DNA from: Brevundimonas sp. EYE_349
GTDB taxonomy: Bacteria; Pseudomonadota; Alphaproteobacteria; Caulobacterales; Caulobacteraceae
Direction: 5' to 3'
DNA length: 64,000 nt
NCBI RefSeq assembly: GCF_023147505.1
Contig: NZ_JAHXPB010000003.1
Coordinates: 124,001-188,000 of the forward strand
The position numbers and the translations under genes were made by a program. Below the pieces are notes generated by a model, which was not told where the DNA came from, ran no database searches, and saw only the letters and a list, made by a program, of their open reading frames with translations. Each line of letters opens with the position of its first letter. Position 1 is the stretch's first letter. Of this stretch, positions 17,934 through 25,295 are shown piece after piece.

Positions 17934-18776
17934 CTACCGGGCCTCTCCGCCCGACTGCAGTTGTTGTTGGCTCTGTTGCACCGGCCGCACGTTCAGGGCG
18001 ACCGTCAGGGTCTCCTGCCCGCCGCCATAGCTGGTTCCCCGGATCGGCGTGGCGCCGCGCGCGTCCAGGCCCACAGCGACGCGGACGTAGTGTTCGGTCG
18101 GACAGATGCCGTTGGCCGGATCGAACCCGACCCAGCCCAGATTCTCGACCCAGGCCTCGGCCCAGGCGTGGGCGGCGTCCTGATCGTGCTGTCCGTCCCT
18201 GCGGCTGAGATGGCCCGAGACATATCGGGCCGGCACGCCCAGGACGCGGGCGGCGGCGATAAAGATCTGGGCGTGATCCTGACAGACGCCGCGCTTCTGG
18301 GCGAAGGCTTCGGCGGCGGTGTGGCCGGCCGAGGTGGACCCGACCTCGAACGCCACATCCCGCTTCAGCGCGCTCATCAGGGCATGCATCCGGCCCAGCG
18401 TCGCGCCTTCGGGGATCGAGCGGGCGAAATCGTCGATGGCCGCATCCGGCCTGGTCATCGACGTCTCTCGCAGAAAGACGATGGGCGACAGCCGCTCGGC
18501 CTGCCCCTTCACCACGCCGCCCGTATTGACGGTCGCCACCTCGCCGGTGACGCGGATGGTCAGGGCGTTGGCCGGCCGCTCGGTATAGAGGCTGTGGACG
18601 ATGTTGCCGAATGCGTCCTCGCTGCGCCGCAGCCGGGCGTCGACGTCGGTCTCGATGCGCCAGTCGCCCACCTGCTGGCTCTCGCACGACTTGGGCGTCA
18701 GACGCAGCATCTGCACGATGAAGCGCGCCGGGCGGGCGTAGGCGTATCGGGTGGAATGGTCGATCCGGATCCGCAT
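17934..18776 (-). CDS. Transglutaminase-like cysteine peptidase family protein
   Basis: 280 residues. An N-terminal beta domain (about 1-100) precedes a transglutaminase-like core with the full catalytic triad: Cys165 in RGVCQDHA, His203 in AAHAWAEAWV and Asp219 in GFDPANG. No signal peptide is seen, so it should be cytoplasmic. The family (COG1305) may hydrolyse or transfer amide bonds. It lies 61 nt before the Anbu gene and 4 nt after the alpha-E gene, so it is probably part of one peptide-modification operon. Confidence 0.9.
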   Translation of the reverse strand: MRIRIDHSTRYAYARPARFIVQMLRLTPKSCESQQVGDWRIETDVDARLRRSEDAFGNIVHSLYTERPANALTIRVTGEVATVNTGGVVKGQAERLSPIVFLRETSMTRPDAAIDDFARSIPEGATLGRMHALMSALKRDVAFEVGSTSAGHTAAEAFAQKRGVCQDHAQIFIAAARVLGVPARYVSGHLSRRDGQHDQDAAHAWAEAWVENLGWVGFDPANGICPTEHYVRVAVGLDARGATPIRGTSYGGGQETLTVALNVRPVQQSQQQLQSGGEAR

Positions 18777-18780
18777 GGGT

Positions 18781-19719
18781 TCAGACCAGATACTGTTCGT
18801 GGACGGCGGCAGCCAAGGCGTTGTTCTCGTTCAGGAAGCCCTGAATGTATTCATGCAGGCCGGACTGGAAGATGTCCTCGATCTTGGCCTCGTTGAACTG
18901 ACCCAGGCGGTTGGACGCCAGCCTTTGCGCCGGGCCGCGACGACCGTAATCGGCGGCCAGCTTCTCAAGATAGGACACGATCATCCCCTGGCACGAGGCC
19001 AGCGAACGCGGCATCTGGCGGTTCAACACCAGCAGGTCCGCCACCAGCCAGGGCCGCACCGATTCCCGATAGACCCAACGATAGGCGGTCAGGGCCGAAA
19101 CCTCGCGCAACAGGGTCGTCCACTGGAAATAATCCAACTGCCCGCCCACTCGTTCGCCGGGCGGCAACAGCAGGTGGTACTTCACGTCCAGCAGCCGGGC
19201 GGTGTTGTCGGCCCGCTCGATGGCCATGCCCAGGCGCAGGAACCAATAGGCGTCGTTCCTCAGCATGGTCCGCGACGAGGCGCCCTCGACCGCCAGGGAC
19301 GTCGATTTCACGAAGTCGAGGAAGTTGGTGAAGTCGTCCCGTTTTGTCGGTTCGCCCAGTTCGTTCAGCCCGTTCCAGGCGCCGTTGATCGCTTCCCACA
19401 GTTCGATGGTCAGAGCGGTTCGCACCGAGCGCGCATTGGTCCGCGCCTTGGTTATGCAGGCCTTGATCGAGGTCGGGTTGTCGGAACCGAAGGCCAGATA
19501 TTCGCGGACCGATTTCTCGGACGCGGTGCGCCCCGATGCGTCGAAGGCGCTCTTCACCCCCGACGAGGCGATGGCCCCCGCCCAGGCTGTGACCGCAGCC
19601 TGGTCCTTGGCCGGCAGGGCGGCCAGGCGGATGGCCGCCTCAAGAATGCGCGCCAGGAAGTCCGCCCGCTCCATATAGCGGCCGGTCCAGTAGAGACTGT
19701 CTGCAGTGCGTGAAAGCAT
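18781..19719 (-). CDS. Alpha-E domain protein (DUF403)
   Basis: 312 residues, almost entirely helical, with the opening MLSRTADSLYWTGRYMERAD and conserved ERADN and YHLLLP stretches typical of COG2307. No catalytic motif is recognised. It occurs almost always next to the circularly permuted ATP-grasp protein and is thought to work with it. Its ATG directly follows the ATP-grasp stop codon (TAAATG), implying translational coupling. Confidence 0.93.
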   Translation of the reverse strand: MLSRTADSLYWTGRYMERADFLARILEAAIRLAALPAKDQAAVTAWAGAIASSGVKSAFDASGRTASEKSVREYLAFGSDNPTSIKACITKARTNARSVRTALTIELWEAINGAWNGLNELGEPTKRDDFTNFLDFVKSTSLAVEGASSRTMLRNDAYWFLRLGMAIERADNTARLLDVKYHLLLPPGERVGGQLDYFQWTTLLREVSALTAYRWVYRESVRPWLVADLLVLNRQMPRSLASCQGMIVSYLEKLAADYGRRGPAQRLASNRLGQFNEAKIEDIFQSGLHEYIQGFLNENNALAAAVHEQYLV

Positions 19720-21141
19720 TTAGTTGTCCAGCACCCAGGTGTCCTTGGTTCCGCCGCCCTGGCTGGAGTTCACCACCAGCGACCCCTCCTTTAGCGCCAC
19801 CCGCGTCAGGCCGCCGGGCGCCACGCGCACCCCGGCAGGGCTGGACAGGACGAAAGGCCTGAGATCGACGTGCCGGGGCGACAGGGCGCCGCCGTTCAAC
19901 GTCGGCGCTGTCGACAGGCTCAGCGTCGGCTGGGCGATGAAGTCGTCCGGGTCGGCGATCAGCTTGGCGCGGAAGTCTTCGATCTCGGCCTTGGTCGAGG
20001 TCGGTCCGACCAGCATTCCGTAACCGCCCGATCCCCCGACCTCCTTGACCACCAGTTCCGGCAGCCGGTCCAGCACCGCCTTCAGGGCGTCCGGCTCTCG
20101 GCAGCGCCAGGTCGGGACGTTCTTAAGTATGGCGTCCTCGCCGGTGAAGAAGCGGATGATCTCGGGCATATAGGTATAGACGGCCTTGTCGTCGGCGACG
20201 CCCGTCCCGACCGCATTGGCCAGCGTCACGCGCCCGGCGAAGTAAGCCGACATCAGCCCCGGCACCCCCACGGTGGAGTTCGGCATGAAGGTCAGCGGAT
20301 CGATGAAGTCGTCGTCGATGCGGCGATAGATGACGTCGACCCGTTTCGGCCCCTCGGTCGTACGCATGAAGACCGTGTCGTCATTGACGAACAGGTCCGT
20401 GCCCTGGACCAGTTCGACCCCCAGCTTGTCGGCCAGGAAGCTGTGCTCATAGTAGGCCGAGTTGAACGGCCCCGGCGTCAGAACCACGATGGTCGGGTCC
20501 GCCCCCGCGCCCGCCGGCGCGGACGCCTGCAGCGAGCGCAGCAGCATGTCGGTATAGATTTCGACCGGCCGCACGGCGTGTTCCGCGAACAGGTCGGGGA
20601 ACAGCCGCATCATCATCTCGCGGTTCTCCAGCATATAGGAGACCCCCGACGGCGTGCGGCAGTTGTCTTCGAGAACATAGAATCCGTCCTCGCCCGTGCG
20701 GACCAGATCGACGCCCGAGATATGGCACCAGACGTCGCCCGGCGGCCGGCGGCCCTGCATCTCGGGCCGATAGTGCGGATTGGTCAGGATCAGGTCGGCC
20801 GGGACGATCCCGGCCCTGATGCATTCCTGTGGACCGTAGATGTCCTTCAGGAAGGCGTTGATGGCGGTGACCCGCTGCTTCAGCCCGCGTTCCAGACCGC
20901 CCCATTCATCGGCGCCGATGATGCGCGGCACCACGTCGAACGGGATCAGCCGCTCGTTGGATTCCTCGTCGCCATAGACGGCGAAGGTCACCCCCATCCG
21001 CCGGAAGAACAGTTCCGCCTGGCGCGAGCGCGCCTGCAGCAGATCGGACGGCGCGTTTTCCAGCCACGCCGCCAGGGTCTTGTAGCTGTCGCGGATCGCA
21101 CCCGATCCGCCGCCGCTCATTTCGTCGAACGCTCTCGTCAT
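19720..21141 (-). CDS. Circularly permuted type 2 ATP-grasp protein
   Basis: 473 residues of the DUF404/DUF407 family (COG2308). Motifs include ISGVDLVRTGEDGFYVLEDN (ATP/Mg site), NCRTPSGVSYMLENR, VKEVGGSGGYGMLVGP and the C-terminal NSSQGGGTKDTWVL. ATP-grasp enzymes of this type are predicted peptide or amide ligases that activate a carboxylate with ATP. It is the first gene of the ATP-grasp / alpha-E / transglutaminase / Anbu cluster. The acyl donor and amine acceptor are unknown. Confidence 0.93.
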   Translation of the reverse strand: MTRAFDEMSGGGSGAIRDSYKTLAAWLENAPSDLLQARSRQAELFFRRMGVTFAVYGDEESNERLIPFDVVPRIIGADEWGGLERGLKQRVTAINAFLKDIYGPQECIRAGIVPADLILTNPHYRPEMQGRRPPGDVWCHISGVDLVRTGEDGFYVLEDNCRTPSGVSYMLENREMMMRLFPDLFAEHAVRPVEIYTDMLLRSLQASAPAGAGADPTIVVLTPGPFNSAYYEHSFLADKLGVELVQGTDLFVNDDTVFMRTTEGPKRVDVIYRRIDDDFIDPLTFMPNSTVGVPGLMSAYFAGRVTLANAVGTGVADDKAVYTYMPEIIRFFTGEDAILKNVPTWRCREPDALKAVLDRLPELVVKEVGGSGGYGMLVGPTSTKAEIEDFRAKLIADPDDFIAQPTLSLSTAPTLNGGALSPRHVDLRPFVLSSPAGVRVAPGGLTRVALKEGSLVVNSSQGGGTKDTWVLDN

Positions 21142-21219
21142 CCGCCCCGCCGAGAATAAACCACAGAGTGAGGGCCTCAGAACGGAAAGCGCAACAGTTT
21201 TGTTGCACTGCGGCGACGC

Positions 21220-22428
21220 CTATTGCGCGGCCACCGCCTTCATCGACACCACGACGTCCGCCAGCTTGTCCGCATCCACAGGCGTTCCCTTGGCGATCAG
21301 CTGTTTGCCGGCCATGAACTCGGGCGGGGCGTTGACGGCCTCGACGCAGACCATGCGGTCGCCAGCCAGGTGGAACACGGCGAAACTTCCAGCAGCCGGA
21401 TCGCCGCGCACCACCTGACGATCCGCCTCGAACGGCAGGCCGGCGATCTGCAGCTTGTACTCGTACTGGTCCGACCAGAACCACGGGACCTCAGGCGCCG
21501 GCCCGGGTCGGCCCGCGATAGCGGCGGCCGCCTGTTTGGCCTGTTCCAGGGCGTTGGGCACGCTTTCCAGCCGGTGATGCACGCCGCCATGGACAGGGAT
21601 CGGGCGGCGCGTCATGTCGCCGACGGCGAAGATGGCCGGATCGCTGGTGCGCGCCTGGTCGTCCACCACCACCCCGTCGTCGCACCGCAGACCCGCCGAG
21701 CGGGGCAGGCCGTCGCAGGCCAGGGCGCCGACCCCGATGAGCACGGCGTCCGCCGGAACCACCGCGCCATCGGCCAATGTCACGCCGTCCCGCGCGACGG
21801 CGATCACCTCGGCCCCCGTCAGAATTTCGACGCCCCGCGCCCGGTGCTGTTGGGTGAAGAAGGCCGAAAGCGCCTCGGACGCCACCCGCGCCAGCACGCG
21901 CGGCGCCCGTTCGATGACGATGGCCTGAGCCCCCAGCGCCCGCGCCGAGGCCGCCGCCTCCAGCCCCACATAGCCGCCGCCGACCACCGCCAGACGTCTC
22001 CCCGGCCCCAGCACCGCCTTCAGCCGTTCGGCGTCCTTCAGCGTCCGAAGCTCCAGCAGGTCGGGATGGTCCCCGCCCGGAACCGGCAGTTTCCTCGCCG
22101 TCGATCCCGTCGCCAGCACCAGCAAGTCATAGGTTTCCGACGATCCATCGTGGAAGGCGACCGTCTTCGCCTCCGGGTCGATGGCCACGGCTACGGTCGA
22201 GGGTCGGAAGTCGATGTTTTGTTCGCAGTAGAAGCTGAGCGGGCGCAGGAGCAGCGCCTCCAGATCCGCCTCCCCCTTCAGCCACGCCTTGGATAGCGGC
22301 GGCCGCTGATATGGCGGCGCATCTTCTTCGCCCGCGAGAATGATCGGCCCCTCATGGCCATACTGCCGCAGAAAGGCCGCGACGGAGCCGCCCGCGTGTC
22401 CCGCGCCGATGATCAGAACCTTGGTCAT
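21220..22428 (-). CDS. FAD-dependent ferredoxin/rubredoxin reductase family oxidoreductase
   Basis: 402 residues. Two Rossmann folds are visible: FAD site VLIIGAGHAGGSVAAFL at the N-terminus, NAD(P)H site VVGGGYVGLEAAA around 150-162, and the second FAD motif IFAVGDMTRR. A C-terminal reductase domain (VPWFWSDQYEYKLQIAGL) is typical of putidaredoxin/rhodocoxin reductases. It probably reduces a [2Fe-2S] ferredoxin using NAD(P)H, but no ferredoxin or P450 gene is near. It is 78 nt upstream of the ATP-grasp gene on the same strand; a functional link is unproven. Confidence 0.88.
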   Translation of the reverse strand: MTKVLIIGAGHAGGSVAAFLRQYGHEGPIILAGEEDAPPYQRPPLSKAWLKGEADLEALLLRPLSFYCEQNIDFRPSTVAVAIDPEAKTVAFHDGSSETYDLLVLATGSTARKLPVPGGDHPDLLELRTLKDAERLKAVLGPGRRLAVVGGGYVGLEAAASARALGAQAIVIERAPRVLARVASEALSAFFTQQHRARGVEILTGAEVIAVARDGVTLADGAVVPADAVLIGVGALACDGLPRSAGLRCDDGVVVDDQARTSDPAIFAVGDMTRRPIPVHGGVHHRLESVPNALEQAKQAAAAIAGRPGPAPEVPWFWSDQYEYKLQIAGLPFEADRQVVRGDPAAGSFAVFHLAGDRMVCVEAVNAPPEFMAGKQLIAKGTPVDADKLADVVVSMKAVAAQ

Positions 22429-22463
22429 AGGGGTGATGTAGAGCGGTGAACCTGTGTGCGTAA

Positions 22464-22532
22464 GTCGTGATTGGTGAATCGTGACTCGTGATTGAAGCCT
22501 GCGTCATCCAGTCATGGGTCACCGATCACGAC
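22464..22532. promoter_or_regulatory. Long inverted repeat in the his operon leader
   Basis: GTCGTGATTGGTGA at 22464-22477 and TCACCGATCACGAC at 22519-22532 are complementary at 13 of 14 positions. Further CGTGATT/CGTGACT copies lie between them. It is upstream of the TrpR-like regulator that leads the his operon, and may be an operator pair or a structured leader. No histidine-rich leader peptide was found. Confidence 0.45.
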
Positions 22533-22578
22533 CCACGCCCCCTTGACCGTCCCATCGTTACAGCATAGTGGAACGCGC

Positions 22579-22863
22579 ATGACCATCCCGCCCGCCCGCG
22601 CAGCCCTTTATGACGCGCTGCTGTCGATGCAGACGCGCGAGGAGATCGACGCCTTTCTGGCCGATCTCTGCACGCCTGCGGAACTGCGCGCCTTCGCCGA
22701 GCGCTGGCAGGTCGCGCGCCTGCTGGATGCGGGCGGCAAATCCTATCGCGAGATCGCGGCAGAGGCCCATGCCAGCCCCACCACCGTCGTCCGCGTCGCC
22801 CGTTATCTGAAAGACATGCCGCATCAGGGATACCGCATCGCCCTGGACCGGCTGAAAGCCTGA
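22579..22863 (+). CDS. YerC/YecD family TrpR-like regulator
   Basis: 94 residues, all-helical, with a TrpR-type helix-turn-helix (LLDAGGKSYREIAAEAHASPTTVVRVARYL). The ATG at 22579 gives the family's usual length; an upstream TTG at 22492 would add 29 low-complexity residues. Homologues in alphaproteobacteria stand in front of his genes and are predicted repressors of histidine synthesis (HisR). Here it is the first gene of the his operon, 10 nt before hisG, so autoregulation through the upstream inverted repeats is likely. Confidence 0.85.
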   Translation: MTIPPARAALYDALLSMQTREEIDAFLADLCTPAELRAFAERWQVARLLDAGGKSYREIAAEAHASPTTVVRVARYLKDMPHQGYRIALDRLKA

Positions 22864-22873
22864 GTATCCGAAC

Positions 22874-23767
22874 ATGAGCACTGTCCAGGGTCGGCTCCGC
22901 ATCGCCGTCCAGAAATCCGGCCGTCTGGCCGACCGCAGCCTTGATCTGATCCGCGACGCGGGCCTGAAATGGGTCAAGGGTCACAACGACCTGCTGTACC
23001 GGGTCGAGAACTACCCCATCGACCTGTTGCGCGTGCGCGACGACGACATCCCCACCTTCGTGGCGGATGGGGTCTGCGACCTGGGCATCGTCGGCGAGAA
23101 TGTGCTGGAAGAAGGCAAGAACGGCCCAAGCACGGGACAAGCGAACGCCTCCATCGTCATGCCGCTGGGTTTCGGCCGCTGCACGCTGAAGATCGCGACC
23201 CCGCCGGCGCTGGCCTATGAAGGCCCTGCCTCGCTGGACGGGCTGCGCATCGCCACATCCTATCCCAAGATCCTGCGCAAATATCTGGATGAACGCAGCG
23301 TCAAGGCTGACATCGTCGTCATGCGCGGCGCCGTCGAGGTCGCGCCCCGTCTGAAACTGGCCGCCGCCATCTGCGATCTGGTCTCGACCGGCGCGACGCT
23401 GGAGGCCAACGGCCTGGGCGCCAAGGATACGGTGTTGGAAAGCCAGGCGGTCCTGATCCAGTCCCCCGTCGCGCCCGAACCGGGCCTGAAGCCTCTGCTG
23501 GACAGCATCATCGAACGGATGGCCGGCGTGGTGTCCTCGCAGGGCGCCAAATACGTCATGCTGAACGCGCCGCGCGCATCGCTGGACCAGATCACCGCCA
23601 TCCTGCCCGGCGCCGGTTCGCCGACCGTCATGCCCCTGATGGGCCGCGACGATGCGGTCGCCGTACACGCCGTCTGTCAGGAGGCCGTCTTCTGGGAGAC
23701 GCTGGAGAAGCTGAAGGCCGCCGGCGCCTCGGCCATTCTGGTCCTGCCCATCGAGAAGATGATGTGA
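22874..23767 (+). CDS. hisG: ATP phosphoribosyltransferase HisG
   Basis: 297 residues, the long form with a C-terminal regulatory (ACT-like) domain, so no HisZ partner is needed. It condenses ATP with PRPP, the first and feedback-controlled step of histidine synthesis. It begins LRIAVQKSGRLADRSLDLI and carries DIVVMRGAVEVAPRLKLAAA in the PRPP-binding region. Its TGA overlaps the hisD ATG (TGATG). Confidence 0.96.
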   Translation: MSTVQGRLRIAVQKSGRLADRSLDLIRDAGLKWVKGHNDLLYRVENYPIDLLRVRDDDIPTFVADGVCDLGIVGENVLEEGKNGPSTGQANASIVMPLGFGRCTLKIATPPALAYEGPASLDGLRIATSYPKILRKYLDERSVKADIVVMRGAVEVAPRLKLAAAICDLVSTGATLEANGLGAKDTVLESQAVLIQSPVAPEPGLKPLLDSIIERMAGVVSSQGAKYVMLNAPRASLDQITAILPGAGSPTVMPLMGRDDAVAVHAVCQEAVFWETLEKLKAAGASAILVLPIEKMM

Positions 23768-25089
23768 TGACCGAAACCCCATTCAAACGCATCGACTGGT
23801 CGTCTCTGGACGCCGCCGGCAAGAAGGCGGCGCTGGCCCGCCCAGCCCAACGCACGGCTGGCGACGTGACCGAAGTCGTCCGCACCATCCTGAACGACGT
23901 GCGCGAGCGCGGCGGCGCCGCCGTGACTGACTGGTGCCTGAAGCTGGACAAGGCCCCGCCCCGTCGCATCGCCATCACGCCGGGCGCTGTCGCCGAGGCG
24001 CGCAACGCCCTGCCCCCCGCCGACGTCCGCGCCCTGCGGATGGCCGCCGACAACATCCGCGTCTTCCATCAGGCGACGCGGCCCGAAGACACCCCTTATG
24101 TCGAGACCACGCCCGGCGTGCGCTCGAAACTGGCGTGGCGGCCCATCGCCTCCGCGGGCCTCTATGTTCCCGGCGGCACAGCCCCCCTGTTTTCGTCGCT
24201 TCTGATGCTGGCTATCCCGGCCGGGGTCGCGGGCGTGGGCCAGCGCGTCGCCGTCACTCCGCCGAACAAGGACGGCGGCGTGCATCCCGCCATGATCCTG
24301 GCCGCCGCAGAGGCCGGTCTGGACGCCATCTGGCTGATGGGCGGGGCGCAGGCCATCGCCGCCCTGACCTTTGGCGTCGAGTTGGAGGACGGAGCCATCC
24401 CAGCCTGCGCCAAGCTGTTCGGACCCGGCAACGCCTATGTCGCCGAGGCCAAGAAACAGGCGTCCGCCCTGCCGGGCGGTCCCGCCGTCGACATGCCCGC
24501 GGGCCCGTCCGAACTGATGGTCATCGTCGATCGCGACGCAGCCCCCGAGATCGCCGCCGCCGACCTGCTGAGTCAGGCCGAGCACGACGCGGACGCCCAG
24601 GTTCTGCTGGTCTCCACCAGCCGCGCCACCATCGACTACATCCTGACAGAGGTCGAGGTGCAGGTCGCCACCTTGCCGCGCGAAGCCATCGCCCGCGCCT
24701 CATTGAACGAGGCCCGCGCGATTCTGGTGCGCGATCTGGACGCCGCCGCCGAGGTGGCCAACCTGTACGGCCCCGAACATCTGGCCATTCAGATCGACGA
24801 TCCCGAACCGTTGGTCGATGCGATCAACGCGGCCGGCGCTGTCTTCGTGGGGCGGTTCGCCGCCGAGACCCTGGGCGACTACGCCGCCGGCCCCAGCCAC
24901 GTCCTGCCGACCGATGGCGGGGCCAAGACCCTGGGCGGCGTGACCACCTCCAGCTTCATGACCACCATGTCGGTGCAGTTGGTCGATGCCTCGGGCGCTC
25001 GCCAACTGGCCCCCATAGCCGCCCGCCTGGCCCGGATGGAGGGTCTGGAGGCCCACGCCCGCGCCGCCGACCTGAGGAGCGAGGGATGA
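23767..25089 (+). CDS. hisD: Histidinol dehydrogenase HisD
   Basis: 440 residues. Zinc enzyme that oxidises histidinol to histidine in two NAD-dependent steps. Visible motifs are PGGTAPLFSSLLMLAIPA, FGPGNAYVAEAKK, DMPAGPSELMV, LLSQAEHDADAQVLLV and GPSHVLPTDGGAKT, which include the zinc and catalytic residues. The ATG at 23767 is preferred over the GTG one codon earlier because of the TGATG junction with hisG. Its TGA overlaps an ATG opening a 69-codon reading frame that reaches hisCB. Confidence 0.96.
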   Translation: MTETPFKRIDWSSLDAAGKKAALARPAQRTAGDVTEVVRTILNDVRERGGAAVTDWCLKLDKAPPRRIAITPGAVAEARNALPPADVRALRMAADNIRVFHQATRPEDTPYVETTPGVRSKLAWRPIASAGLYVPGGTAPLFSSLLMLAIPAGVAGVGQRVAVTPPNKDGGVHPAMILAAAEAGLDAIWLMGGAQAIAALTFGVELEDGAIPACAKLFGPGNAYVAEAKKQASALPGGPAVDMPAGPSELMVIVDRDAAPEIAAADLLSQAEHDADAQVLLVSTSRATIDYILTEVEVQVATLPREAIARASLNEARAILVRDLDAAAEVANLYGPEHLAIQIDDPEPLVDAINAAGAVFVGRFAAETLGDYAAGPSHVLPTDGGAKTLGGVTTSSFMTTMSVQLVDASGARQLAPIAARLARMEGLEAHARAADLRSEG

Positions 25090-25295
25090 ACGCCGCCGCC
25101 TCTGGACAAGGCCCCTTTCTCGCCCCACCTCCTGTGCGTCGTCCTTCGCTGACGAGACGAAGTGCACCAATTGCACCCGCTTTTATCGTGGGCGCATCGG
25201 GGCGAACTGCACACATTGCACCCTGTTTTTCGAGCGCGGATTTGAGACCGATTGCACGGATTACACGACCTTTTGTCCGGGGCGCGCTCCAATGA
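25086..25295 (+). CDS. Possible 69-residue coupling ORF between hisD and hisCB
   Basis: An open frame joined to both neighbours by 4-nt ATGA overlaps: its ATG overlaps the hisD stop, and its TGA overlaps the hisCB ATG. The product (MNAAASGQGPFLAPPPVRR...) is rich in Ala, Arg and Pro and has no recognised domain. The 3' two-thirds is a 45-nt tandem repeat, giving three 15-residue units. It may only keep ribosomes moving from hisD to hisCB, or be a chance frame over a regulatory repeat. Confidence 0.35.
   Translation: MNAAASGQGPFLAPPPVRRPSLTRRSAPIAPAFIVGASGRTAHIAPCFSSADLRPIARITRPFVRGALQ
25160..25294 (+). repeat. Three-unit 45-nt tandem repeat before hisCB
   Basis: Units start at 25160, 25205 and 25250, exactly 45 nt apart. 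Each begins with paired pentamers: TGCAC-CAAT-TGCAC, TGCAC-ACAT-TGCAC and TGCAC-GGAT-TACAC, followed by a CTTTT/GTTTT run. Units 1 and 2 agree at about 20 of their first 25 bases; unit 3 is more diverged. The base composition is less GC-rich than the flanking genes. Function unknown. Confidence 0.7.

Noticed and set aside
21191..21206. GCAACA-N4-TGTTGC as a terminator or as another copy of the iron operator
   Set aside because: The stem is only 6 bp without a T-run, and the half-sites do not match TTGCGA. It may be a chance dyad.
22440..22578. Histidine attenuator with leader peptide
   Set aside because: Short frames in this region carry only isolated His codons, and no terminator with a T-run follows. 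The inverted repeats are better explained as an operator or general structure.
25133..25291. Cysteine-rich N-terminal extension of HisCB (CTNCT... CTHCT... CTD)
   Set aside because: The frame is open, but I found no ATG, GTG or TTG in it upstream of 25292, and the ATGA junction marks 25292 as the start. The repeat itself is kept as a finding.
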